DNA of 41,916 nt from Pacificibacter marinus (GTDB lineage: Bacteria > Pseudomonadota > Alphaproteobacteria > Rhodobacterales > Rhodobacteraceae). The stretch is from the NCBI RefSeq assembly GCF_018860505.1, contig NZ_JAHKPU010000007.1, positions 1 to 41,916 on the forward strand. Reading direction: 5' to 3'. The notes beneath the pieces are model-generated. The model saw nothing but the letters and a program-made list of their open reading frames with translations, searched no databases and was not told the origin of the DNA. Positions 1 through 8,003 of this stretch are shown in pieces; position 1 is the stretch's first letter; the number at the start of each line of letters is the position of its first letter. The position numbers and the translations under genes were made by a program.

Positions 1-587
1 GTTCCTTTGCGCGCGCAAAGGTTGGTGCCGTTGCAACACAAAACATTACAGATCCGCGATTGGGACCACACGCTCTTGATCTCATGGAACGCGGTGCAAG
101 CCCTTCAGAAGCTCTTTCAATCCTTGAACGTAGCGGGCCACATATGGGCTACCGACAAGTTCTAGCCGTCAATCAATCAGGCCAGAGTGCCATCGTATCG
201 GGCACTCACGTTTTAGGTCTATGGTCTGAGGCCACAGGACGCGACACGGCTGCTGCGGGCAATCTTTTGGCGGATGCAGGTGTGCCGGAAGTCATGGTGC
301 AATCCTTTATCAACAGCACGGGGCACTTAGGCCAACGACTGTTGGAGGCTTTGCGCGCAGGCTTAACGGCTGGTGGCGAAGCTGGTCCAGTCCATTCTGC
401 GGGCTTGCTGTTGGTGGATCAAGAAAGTTGGCCTTTGGCAGAACTGCGTTGTGACTGGACGGAAGACTGCCCCATTACAGCCTTGGAAGCCTCGTGGGCC
501 GTTTTCCAACCTCAGATGGAGACATATGTCACCCGTGCGCTCGACCCGCGTGACGCCCCCTCTTATGGTGTTCCGGGCGACGAGTAA
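1..587 (+). CDS. DUF1028 family protein, 5' truncated by window edge
   Basis: The reading frame is open from the first bases (codons from base 3), so the start lies upstream of the window. The visible part, about 195 residues, opens with FARAKVGAVATQ and continues with DPRLGPHALDLM, the typical N-terminal pattern of DUF1028 proteins, which have an Ntn-hydrolase-like fold and no settled function. Later blocks (GNLLADAGVPEVM, GGEAGPVHSAGLLLV) also fit the family. A TTG at 60 is internal, not a start. The gene lies 60 bp before the LysR gene and in line with argE, so the three are probably co-transcribed. DUF1028 proteins often sit beside peptidase or deacylase genes, and a role in amide hydrolysis is only inferred. 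Family confidence is high, function unknown. Confidence 0.85.
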   Translation, partial: SFARAKVGAVATQNITDPRLGPHALDLMERGASPSEALSILERSGPHMGYRQVLAVNQSGQSAIVSGTHVLGLWSEATGRDTAAAGNLLADAGVPEVMVQSFINSTGHLGQRLLEALRAGLTAGGEAGPVHSAGLLLVDQESWPLAELRCDWTEDCPITALEASWAVFQPQMETYVTRALDPRDAPSYGVPGDE

Positions 588-647
588 CTACAGTTTACGG
601 GCGTAAATCCAAAGCACGCGTACTTCCAAGAAAGGTCCAGTCACATC

Positions 648-1574
648 ATGCCGTTACGATTTACTTTGAGACAACTTGAATATTTCATTGCGGTTGGCGA
701 AGCTGGAAGCATCGCTCTGGCTTCTGAAATGGTGAATGTCACAGCCCCCTCAATGTCATCAGCCATTGCGCAGCTTGAGGCAGGGTTTGGCGTTCAACTG
801 TTCACCCGTCGTCATGCGCAAGGATCAGTCCTGACACCTGCAGGCGTGCGTTTCACAGAACAAGCCCGCGAAGTTTTGGCCAATGCTGCGCAGCTCAACG
901 ATATGGCGAATATCTACACCGGCAGCGTCCGTGGCCCGCTCAGAGTTGGCTGCCTAAAGACATTCGTTCAAGTCATGGTTCCGCAGTTGCGTCGCGGCTT
1001 TGAGGACAAGCATGCCAACGTCGATTTCAACCAAATCGAACTTGATCAAGCACAAATTTTCGATGCCTTAGGCTCTGCCAGAATAGATATCGCATTAACC
1101 TACGATCTTTCATTGCACAGTGATATCGACTTTCAACCACTGCAACCCTTGCCACCTTATGTTATGGTTGCAGTCGATCATCCATTGGCCGGTTTCAGCG
1201 AATTGACAGCCGCCGACTTGATTGATCATGAAATGGTGCTGCTCGACATGCCGCATAGCTCTGATTACTTTTTGTCGTTTTTTCGCAGTTTAAGCCGCCG
1301 CCCCAGCATTGCAGAACGGACGTCCGAGATCACAATTCAGCGGTGTTTGGTCGCGAATGGCTTTGGCTTTGGTATTTCGAATATGCGCACGGTTTCAAAG
1401 ACCTCTATGGACGGGATGCCCCTTAAATTTATCCCGTTGAAAACCGATGTGCCGCCACTTCAGCTGGGCATCGCACTTCCCAAAGCGAGCCATGTGTCGC
1501 GTACGATTCAAGCTTTTATTGATCACTGCCACGAAGCCGCCGACGCCAACAAGCTTCCCGGCCTCGTGATATAA
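648..1574 (+). CDS. LysR family transcriptional regulator
   Basis: This 308-residue protein has normal LysR length. Residues 1-65 hold the winged helix-turn-helix, with the family pattern of LRQLEYFIAVGEAGS, then a recognition helix around TAPSMSSAIAQLE and the LFTRR wing. Residues 90-295 form the periplasmic-binding-like effector domain, starting at GPLRVGCLKT. The ATG at 648 follows an AGAAAGG-like Shine-Dalgarno (635-641). The gene lies between a DUF1028 gene and argE, 12 bp before argE, all on one strand. LysR regulators usually control adjacent genes, so it probably governs uptake or deacylation of an N-acylated amino compound. The effector cannot be read from the sequence. Confidence 0.9.
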   Translation: MPLRFTLRQLEYFIAVGEAGSIALASEMVNVTAPSMSSAIAQLEAGFGVQLFTRRHAQGSVLTPAGVRFTEQAREVLANAAQLNDMANIYTGSVRGPLRVGCLKTFVQVMVPQLRRGFEDKHANVDFNQIELDQAQIFDALGSARIDIALTYDLSLHSDIDFQPLQPLPPYVMVAVDHPLAGFSELTAADLIDHEMVLLDMPHSSDYFLSFFRSLSRRPSIAERTSEITIQRCLVANGFGFGISNMRTVSKTSMDGMPLKFIPLKTDVPPLQLGIALPKASHVSRTIQAFIDHCHEAADANKLPGLVI

Positions 1575-1586
1575 CAGGAAAACGAG

Positions 1587-2768
1587 ATGCGCTCCGAGAT
1601 TTTAAACATTCTGACAAAACTGATTTCATTTCAGACTGTGTCACGCCACTCCAATCTGGCTTTATTGGACTACGTGGAAGGCTTGCTTGGCCCGCTTGGC
1701 GTGCGGCTTGAGCGGTTCACCAGCAGCGACGGCACACGCGCAAATCTTTGGGCCAGTCTCGGGCCACAAGGGTCTGGCGGCGTGGTCATGTCTGGGCATT
1801 GCGACGTGGTGCCTGTGGCAGGACAAAATTGGAGCAGCGATCCCTACACACTGCGCCGCGAAGACGGCAATCTATATGGGCGCGGCACGGCAGACATGAA
1901 AGGCTTTTTGGCCGTGGCAATCCACACGATGATGCAAGCAGCCCAATCCCCCTTAAAGCTGCCTTTACACCTCGCGATTTCATATGACGAAGAGATCGGT
2001 TGCCTCGGTGTGCGTGGGATGCTGGACTCTCTTGCCCAGCGGCCAGAACGCCCCGCGCTTTGTATTATCGGCGAACCAACTGGCATGCGCATCGCAACGG
2101 GCCATAAAGGTAAGCGCGCATTACACGCCCGTTGCCACGGGCAAGAGGCGCATTCTGCATTGGCACCGGATGCCTTGAATGCCTTACACCTTGGCGCGGC
2201 CTTAATTGCACGTATTCAAGATCAACAGGCTAAGCTTGAACAGCATGGTGCCCGAGATATGGCCTACGACATTCCTTATTCCACACTTCATGTTGGCACG
2301 ATGCAAGGCGGCACAGCACTTAATATTGTGCCCAATTTATGTGAAATCGAATTTGAAATACGTAACATTGCGGCGGATGATCCTGATGCACTTATTGACA
2401 GCATCACTGAGGACGCCACTGAAATCGTTGCACCACATAAAAAGCGCTTTCCAAATGCACATATCGAGATCGAAGAAGTCTCCGGCTACCCAGGGCTGGA
2501 GACGCCCGTAGAGACCCCCAGCGTTACGTTTCTTAACACTCTAATGGATGTCGAAAGTACTCCTGTTAAAGTCGCATTCGGCACGGAAGGCGGCCTGTTC
2601 CAAGAACGTCTTTCAATACCGGCCGTGATTTGCGGACCGGGGCATATGGCCCAAGGGCATAAGCCAGATGAATTTGTCAGCGAAGCACAACTTGCCGAGT
2701 GTGATCAATTCCTCTCAGCGCTCACCACGGCCCTGCAAGACGGCAGCGAACCGGCCCTCAAAGCATGA
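1587..2768 (+). CDS. argE: M20 family deacetylase, ArgE-type (acetylornithine deacetylase-like)
   Basis: This 393-residue zinc-dependent hydrolase is predicted to remove the acyl group from N-acyl amino acids, classically N-acetylornithine. M20 metal-site motifs are present in order: GHCDVVP (His71, Asp73), GRGTADMKG (Asp103), DEEIGCLG (catalytic Glu135 and metal-binding Glu136), GEPTG and the C-terminal GHMAQGHKPDEF with its metal histidine. GGTALNIVPNLCEIEFEIR marks the dimerisation domain. The ATG at 1587 has AGGAAAACGAG before it. It follows the LysR gene by 12 bp. Placement with DUF1028 and LysR, not with arginine genes, suggests a catabolic N-acyl-amino-acid role rather than arginine biosynthesis. 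Substrate is uncertain within the ArgE/DapE group. Confidence 0.85.
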   Translation: MRSEILNILTKLISFQTVSRHSNLALLDYVEGLLGPLGVRLERFTSSDGTRANLWASLGPQGSGGVVMSGHCDVVPVAGQNWSSDPYTLRREDGNLYGRGTADMKGFLAVAIHTMMQAAQSPLKLPLHLAISYDEEIGCLGVRGMLDSLAQRPERPALCIIGEPTGMRIATGHKGKRALHARCHGQEAHSALAPDALNALHLGAALIARIQDQQAKLEQHGARDMAYDIPYSTLHVGTMQGGTALNIVPNLCEIEFEIRNIAADDPDALIDSITEDATEIVAPHKKRFPNAHIEIEEVSGYPGLETPVETPSVTFLNTLMDVESTPVKVAFGTEGGLFQERLSIPAVICGPGHMAQGHKPDEFVSEAQLAECDQFLSALTTALQDGSEPALKA

Positions 2769-2877
2769 ACACACCTCTACAGGCCTAGTCTTCCCTGAAA
2801 CCGACACAAATTTGGAGGTATTTTAAGGGCTCAGGTCAGAGTGGAATATGCAACTGCGCCCCTAAATTTCTAAATAT

Positions 2878-4008
2878 TTATGTCGCAAACCTTTCAGGTC
2901 GGAAACTCTCAAGCATTGTGTGGCGCAGTCCCAATGCCATTTCTTCTGCAAGCAGTTCCCCCATGATCAACCCCAGTGTGGCACCGCTATGCGAGAAAGC
3001 CACGAAACATCCTGGCAACTCTTTCAACTGACCAAACACGGGGTCGCCATCACCCGGAATAGGTTTAGGACCAAAATGAACATTGGTTATTTTAAGATCA
3101 AGTCGGGGATCAAGAACTTTTTGAGCTTCATCAAGCAGCCCTTGTGTGACCCAATCTGGCACCTCATAACTGCCATCTGCGCGTTGGGTCACTTCGTCTT
3201 CAGGCCAACCAGAGTCAAGAAAGAATGCCCCCGTTTGGGTTGGACGCACAGCAACCCGTGGAGTATTTAGCACAGCGCGCAGTGGGTGATCGACGGGCTG
3301 GGTTTCGACCAAAACGGCAGTCGGAGTACCATCTGCAATAGAAATACCTCCGGCCGCGGCCATGGCGGGAACAGCAGGCCCTGTGGCCATCAAAATAACA
3401 TCAGCCTTGTAAGTTTCACCACTTGCTGTACGCGCCCCGACTGCGCGACCTTCGTGCACCAGCGGCGTTGCTTTTCCGGCGTCAGTGATCATGATGCCCC
3501 CCGCCGCGCGGAATTCATCGGCCAAAAGTCCGATCAACACTGGCAGTTCCACCCAACCTTCGTTCGGGTTTAATATAGCACCACTGTCCCCGACGGATGC
3601 ACCATTGACGCCAAGCACTGTGGTCGACACGTCTGCGCCAGACAGCAAGTGGGCTTCATATCCCAGATTGCGCTCATACCGATAAACCTCAGCGATTTCG
3701 TTTTTATCACCTTCTGCATCCCAAGTGAGCCCGCCGCCAAAGCATAACCAATCGGCATCCGGATATTTGTCCGACAAAACGCGGTAGCGTTCCATCCCCG
3801 CTTGACGCAGCCGATGATACGGCAAGGACCGTTTTCGCGCGGTGTTGAGCCACGCAAGCGAACGCCCCGACGCGCCATTTGCCAAAGGACCGTCATTGAT
3901 GAGCGTAACACAAACACCCATGCGAGTGAGTTGCACAGCTGTGGACATTCCGAATATTCCACCGCCAATAATGACAGCATTTTCGATAAGAGGGGCTGGA
4001 CGCGGCAT
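2878..4008 (-). CDS. FAD-dependent oxidoreductase, DAO/DadA family
   Basis: The 376-residue protein begins with a dinucleotide-binding beta-alpha-beta unit, AVIIGGGIFGMSTAVQL (about residues 11-27), followed by the ASGRSLAWLN segment seen in D-amino-acid oxidase/dehydrogenase-like enzymes. The C-terminal HFGPKPIPGDGDPVFGQ and AFSHSGATLGLIMGELLAE are typical of the FAD-closing part of the DAO fold. It probably oxidises an amine or amino acid in the cytoplasm; the substrate is unknown. A D-hydroxyproline oxidase is conceivable given the operon at 37407-41916, but that is 33 kb away. The ATG has no good ribosome-binding site, and an insertion sequence begins about 20 bp upstream, so its native promoter may be lost. 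It is convergent with argE. Confidence 0.85.
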   Translation of the reverse strand: MPRPAPLIENAVIIGGGIFGMSTAVQLTRMGVCVTLINDGPLANGASGRSLAWLNTARKRSLPYHRLRQAGMERYRVLSDKYPDADWLCFGGGLTWDAEGDKNEIAEVYRYERNLGYEAHLLSGADVSTTVLGVNGASVGDSGAILNPNEGWVELPVLIGLLADEFRAAGGIMITDAGKATPLVHEGRAVGARTASGETYKADVILMATGPAVPAMAAAGGISIADGTPTAVLVETQPVDHPLRAVLNTPRVAVRPTQTGAFFLDSGWPEDEVTQRADGSYEVPDWVTQGLLDEAQKVLDPRLDLKITNVHFGPKPIPGDGDPVFGQLKELPGCFVAFSHSGATLGLIMGELLAEEMALGLRHTMLESFRPERFAT

Positions 4009-4026
4009 AATATACTGCTGTAGATA

Positions 4027-4893
4027 TGTAGGGCCTCTCGGGACACTTCCTGTAAATTACCCAATTTTGGGTGGAGGAAGTTTTTATGACGAACGAAGAA
4101 CGTGACATTCAACGCAAGCTGAGAGTGCTCCAGCATGCTGAGAAGATCGGCAATGTACGCAAAGCATGCCGGTATTTTGGGATTGGAAGATCCAGCTTTT
4201 ATAGATGGCGGGATGCCTATCAAAAGCATGGGGAGGCTGGCTTGAAGAATGCCAAATCAATTCCGAAGAACCCGGCCAATCAAACACCTGCTGAAATCGT
4301 CGAAAAGGTTCTGTATCTGCGCCGCAAGTATCACTTGGGTCCTATAAGGATCGTCTGGTATTTGGCACGTTACCACGGCATCAAAATCTCAGATGCTGGG
4401 GTCTACCGCATTCTCAAACGTAACGGCCTTAACCGGCTGCCCAGAGGCACTCGAATGCGCAAGCTGCATACCAAGCGATATCACAAGCAGGTTCCAGGTC
4501 ACCACATCCAAGTAGACGTCAAGTTCTTGACCTTAAAAGGAAAATGCGGCGAAAAGGTCCCGTTTCTCATTCGCGAAGTGCGCACGGATAATGGCCACGA
4601 GTTTCAGGCCAAGTTCCATTGGCATGTCGAAGATCTCGGATTCAGGCACGCCTACATCAAACGCGGCACACCGCAATTGAACGGCAAAGTCGAGCGATCC
4701 CACCGTTCCGATCAACAGGAGTTCTATCAACTTCTCAGCTACAAAGGTGACGTCGATTTAGAGGCCAAACTCGACGAATGGGAACGGTTCTACAACTTCG
4801 CCAGGCCGCACGGTGCCCACAACGGACAAACCCCTTACGAGGCGCTCAGAGACAAGCTACAGTAACCCCACAAGTGCCCCACGGGTCCGTCTA
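4027..4893 (+). mobile_element. IS481-family insertion sequence, internally deleted
   Basis: The element carries one transposase gene between imperfect terminal inverted repeats. The left end near 4027 reads TGTAGGGCC then CGGGACACTT. The right end, on the opposite strand from 4893, reads TAGACGGACC then GTGGGGCACTT; about 14 of the outer 22 bases match. The ends are estimates and no target-site duplication was visible. It lies only about 20 bp upstream of the FAD oxidoreductase gene on its 5' side. Confidence 0.65.
4086..4865 (+). CDS. IS481 family transposase with internal in-frame deletion
   Basis: This 259-residue protein has an N-terminal helix-turn-helix (GNVRKACRYFGIGRSSFYRW, residues 22-41), a linker, and a DDE integrase core. 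Asp144 (QVDVKF), Asp168 (RTDNGHEF) and Glu203 (KVERSH) are all present, and the Asp168-Glu203 spacing is normal. Only 24 residues separate the two aspartates, where this family usually has about 60, and GEKV joins directly to PFLIREV. The segment that normally reads through the conserved AIDDATR region is gone. The frame is kept, so a protein is made, but it is probably inactive. The ATG at 4086 follows GGAGGAAG (4073-4080); an in-frame GTG at 4071 is less likely. Confidence 0.85.
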   Translation: MTNEERDIQRKLRVLQHAEKIGNVRKACRYFGIGRSSFYRWRDAYQKHGEAGLKNAKSIPKNPANQTPAEIVEKVLYLRRKYHLGPIRIVWYLARYHGIKISDAGVYRILKRNGLNRLPRGTRMRKLHTKRYHKQVPGHHIQVDVKFLTLKGKCGEKVPFLIREVRTDNGHEFQAKFHWHVEDLGFRHAYIKRGTPQLNGKVERSHRSDQQEFYQLLSYKGDVDLEAKLDEWERFYNFARPHGAHNGQTPYEALRDKLQ

Positions 4894-4928
4894 GGTTACA
4901 CCTGTCTGACGTCAGCACCCGTGGGACA
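4875..4928. repeat. Inverted repeat overlapping the IS right end
   Basis: TGCCCCACGGGT (4875-4886) and ACCCGTGGGACA (4917-4928) are inverted copies with 11 of 12 positions matching. The first arm is inside the IS right terminal repeat. The second arm, read outward as CAGCACCCGTGGGACACCTT, looks like another IS481-type end, so a remnant of a second element is possible. The 4894-5093 stretch shows no gene. Confidence 0.5.
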
Positions 4929-5093
4929 CCTTGGTGTAAGTCAATACTTCTTGGGCTTTGAACTTTTTAGATCTGCCAAAAATAGGCCATGTTCAGTCGC
5001 TCCGACCAAAAGCACTGATCGAGTTACTGGGAGGCCATGGCGAGCTTGGATCGCCCACGTTCTGGATCGACAAATAAGAGAGAACGTCCGCGT

Positions 5094-7607
5094 CTAATGT
5101 CCCGTTGAGAAGTCTTCCAAAAGTGCATCCGGATCAATGCCGCGTTTTTCAGCGCTGGCGCGCACAGCACTGCGCAGAGCTGGTATTTTATCCAGTAGAA
5201 TTTGAAACTGTGCCACGTCGAGAACAAGCAACGTCGTTGGAGCAATGGCGCGGACTTCGGAACGGGGCGCGTTTTTCATCAAGATGGCAACTTGTCCAAA
5301 CATATCAGCCCGCCCCAAACGCGATGTCTGACCTGCAATTTCCAGTTCGACAGCCCCTGATGCGATAAAAAATACGTGCTTCAATGCGCCGTCTTTACGT
5401 AGGATAATACTTCCTGCGTTGACATAACGGGTCTTTAAAGCGCGACCAAGTCGTCGTACGGATTTGGCGTCCAGATCTGCGAATGGCGGAAACTGTTTGA
5501 TGAGTTCGAAGCGCTTTACTGCAAAATCAAGCGGAGGACGGTCTTCCGCTGTGGCCCGCCGCCGCGTCAGGTCATGCATCAAGGTTGTATAAACTTCCGC
5601 GCCGATCAACCCGTCTTCGCGCATGGCCTCGTATTCCCGCTCCTCAAACCGCAAAGTCGTACGCTTTATAAAGCGGCGCTCCAATTCTTCGGCATATCCA
5701 GGGTATTGCAACCGCAGTCCGTCCAAAGCGGTTTCCACCAGCTCGATCCGCCGCGAAAGCATGTTTGATAAAAGACCAGCAACCCGTCGTCCGTGAATGC
5801 GGCGAATACGCCCTTCGATGAATGACCCAAGATCACGCAGAGTAAGTCGTTGTGACAACAAAAGCTCAAAGCGATCTGCCGTCAGACGCACCAAAGGCGC
5901 AGATAGTCGCAACTTGCTATGCAGCAACCCCGCCGCTCGGAAGGCACGCCCATAAGCGATCGAACGACGCGCAGCCCGTTGATATCCCGCTCGCCCATCC
6001 GAACGCGCGCCTTCAATCAGCCTGTCGGCATCTAGTAGAGTCTTCTCAGCCATGCGCGCTGAAATCGTGCGTTCATGGACTCGATTCAGAATTGTATCAC
6101 GCTCAAACCCTGCCAAAGCGATCAGCCCCAAAGTGATCCGGTCACGATCAAGTATGTCCTCGCTGTCTTCCGCCGTCTTTACAGCGGTCTCTAGACGGTC
6201 GCCAAACACCTTCGCCTCTGAGCGTACGACATCATGAGTGAGGGCGTAGTCCTCAGTCGTGCGCGCCACATCTTCGCGCACGGTTTGCAGTGCAACCGCG
6301 ACGACCTGCCGTGACATCGCTTCGTCGATCGGGGATAGGCGATCAAGTCCCAGCCAACCGATCACGGACCTCAGAGTCGTCCCCTGTACAAGCAAGGTGA
6401 ACAGGGTGAAACCGGTGGCAAGAATGCCAACCAGACGTTTGACTTCCACTGGCACCCGCAGGCTTTCGGTTACGGCAAGCGCCAGTGCAAGTGTCACAGC
6501 GCCCCGCAAGCCTCCCCAAAGAATGGCAGTCCGGTAAGGCTGTTCAACAGCCGGTGACACCCTGAGCAGGGTCAGGAACGGCAGCAGCCCGAAGAGTATA
6601 ACCACGCGCGCAGCAAACGCGGCGAGTATCACCACGCCGATGAGGGCAAAGTCTTCGATCCTGACATCTGCCAGCAACCGAGGTATCAGCAGTGCGGCAA
6701 GGATAAAGATCAAAGCGCCAGCCCAGTGGGCTAGTAAATCCCAGACCTCGCGTAAATTGATCCATGCGTGAGGTGGCAACCGCCCCGGACCGGTCAAGTT
6801 AAGTGTCAGCCCTGCCGCGACAACAGCGATCACGCCAGATGCCCCAATGATTTGTTCAGACCCGATATAGGCAAGGTAGGGCAATGCGACAGAGACAGAG
6901 GCCAATGCCAGCTCATGTGCGCTAAACAACGACATGATCCAGATCGCAATGCGCGCAGCAAGCCAGCCCGTCAGCGCACCGCCCATGATCAAGACCGGAA
7001 ATTGCGCAATGGCATCGCCCAGTTTGGGGTCGGGCGTCCCCAGCATAACAAACCCCATGAACAATCCGAACAGCGCGATAGCGGCGGCATCGTTCAGCAG
7101 GCTTTCGCCTTCGATGATCCGTGAAAGTCGCCTTGGCGCCGAGATTGACCGAAAGATCGAAACAACTGCGGAAGGGTCAGTCGTCGAGACGATTGCCCCG
7201 ATCAACAGACACGCCGCCAAGGGTAGCGTGCTTGCCCAAGAAAGCGCATACCCCACGCTGAAAGTCGCTAAGATGACCGCTAAAATGGCCAGAACCATAA
7301 TAGGAACCCAATCGTCCAGCATCCGACGCAAGTTCATCCCCAATGTTGCTTGAAACAACAGTGTCGGCAGAAAAACATACAAGAAGACGTTCGACCGAAT
7401 TGGAAACTTTAAAATCGCCTCCGCGACCGGATTAAGCGCGTCAGTCAGATCCGTGCGTAAAAAGAAAATCGCGCCCGAGCCGATGAGGATGCCCAGAACC
7501 GCGAGGATAACGCTATATGGCAAGCGCAACCGAGCAGCGAGCGGCTCCGCCGTGCCGATGACAACAAAAAGCGATGCGATGACCGCAGTGATCAGAACAA
7601 TATCCAT
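5094..7607 (-). CDS. Na+/H+ antiporter (CPA1) with C-terminal cyclic-nucleotide-binding domain
   Basis: At 837 residues this is much longer than a minimal CPA1 exchanger (about 400-550). Residues 1-410 hold about 12 hydrophobic segments, with the family signature GESLLNDAAAIALFG (the Asn-Asp pair of the ion site) and a second conserved stretch, AILWGGLRGAVTLALAL. Residues 430-690 are a charged, mostly helical cytosolic linker. Residues 700-825 fit a cNMP-binding beta-barrel (FPPFADLD, then the phosphate-binding-cassette-like GRADMFGQVAIL and RSEVRAIAPTTLLVLD). It probably exchanges cytoplasmic cations for protons under ligand control. It stands alone, convergent with the IS and downstream of the kinase operon terminator. 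The Glu of the usual cassette FGE is Gln here, so cAMP binding is uncertain. Confidence 0.9.
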   Translation of the reverse strand: MDIVLITAVIASLFVVIGTAEPLAARLRLPYSVILAVLGILIGSGAIFFLRTDLTDALNPVAEAILKFPIRSNVFLYVFLPTLLFQATLGMNLRRMLDDWVPIMVLAILAVILATFSVGYALSWASTLPLAACLLIGAIVSTTDPSAVVSIFRSISAPRRLSRIIEGESLLNDAAAIALFGLFMGFVMLGTPDPKLGDAIAQFPVLIMGGALTGWLAARIAIWIMSLFSAHELALASVSVALPYLAYIGSEQIIGASGVIAVVAAGLTLNLTGPGRLPPHAWINLREVWDLLAHWAGALIFILAALLIPRLLADVRIEDFALIGVVILAAFAARVVILFGLLPFLTLLRVSPAVEQPYRTAILWGGLRGAVTLALALAVTESLRVPVEVKRLVGILATGFTLFTLLVQGTTLRSVIGWLGLDRLSPIDEAMSRQVVAVALQTVREDVARTTEDYALTHDVVRSEAKVFGDRLETAVKTAEDSEDILDRDRITLGLIALAGFERDTILNRVHERTISARMAEKTLLDADRLIEGARSDGRAGYQRAARRSIAYGRAFRAAGLLHSKLRLSAPLVRLTADRFELLLSQRLTLRDLGSFIEGRIRRIHGRRVAGLLSNMLSRRIELVETALDGLRLQYPGYAEELERRFIKRTTLRFEEREYEAMREDGLIGAEVYTTLMHDLTRRRATAEDRPPLDFAVKRFELIKQFPPFADLDAKSVRRLGRALKTRYVNAGSIILRKDGALKHVFFIASGAVELEIAGQTSRLGRADMFGQVAILMKNAPRSEVRAIAPTTLLVLDVAQFQILLDKIPALRSAVRASAEKRGIDPDALLEDFSTGH

Positions 7608-8003
7608 GATTTCAATTAACAGCTTTTAGAGCTTTTGGAAGAGGCAGAGTTACGGTTGGGCGGAAGTTATTTTTAAAAAACAATCATCTGCCCGACCAAA
7701 GCCAAGGACCATTTGGTCCCTCCAGCAGACCTTGGGGGGTAAGCGCGGATTACTGACTGTATTGCGATTGGCTGAACCGAGTTCGGCGGGAGTAGGTATT
7801 TTCAATATTCAGCCTGAAACTCTCATAATTTTCACTAGGCTGGACCAAAGTGAAGCGAACGACCTGCATGAACGAGCGACAAAGTTCGTAGCTATAATAA
7901 TGCTACCACCCTTCCAAGGTGCTGTCCTGATCAGGGACATCGGACAACTGCACACTGCCCGCATAACGGGCAGTGTGATCGTTAAATATTATGATGGAAC
8001 ATA
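7608..8003. other. Intergenic, no gene; contains a terminator-like hairpin
   Basis: This 396-bp gap lies between the antiporter start and the dihydroxyacetone kinase stop. It holds a perfect hairpin at 7951-7977 (listed separately) and a shorter palindrome, GGACCATTTGGTCC, near 7707. The upstream region of the antiporter must be here, but no promoter was clear. A weak open frame across 7732-8088 runs antisense into the kinase and has no family features. Confidence 0.6.
7951..7977 (-). terminator. Hairpin terminator after the ABC/kinase operon
   Basis: CACACTGCCCG and CGGGCAGTGTG form a perfect 11-bp stem around a 5-base loop, 27 bp beyond the kinase stop codon. There is no clear U-tract on the minus strand, so it may act as a weak terminator or a 3'-end stabiliser. 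Confidence 0.55.

Noticed and set aside
4-21. Palindrome CCTTTGCGCGCGCAAAGG near the window start
   Set aside because: It lies inside DUF1028 coding sequence that matches the family (FARAKVGAVATQ), so it is probably by chance and not a fold-back like the one at the other end.
4010-4910. Target-site duplication of the IS481 element
   Set aside because: No convincing direct repeat was found at the estimated ends; the boundaries are uncertain.
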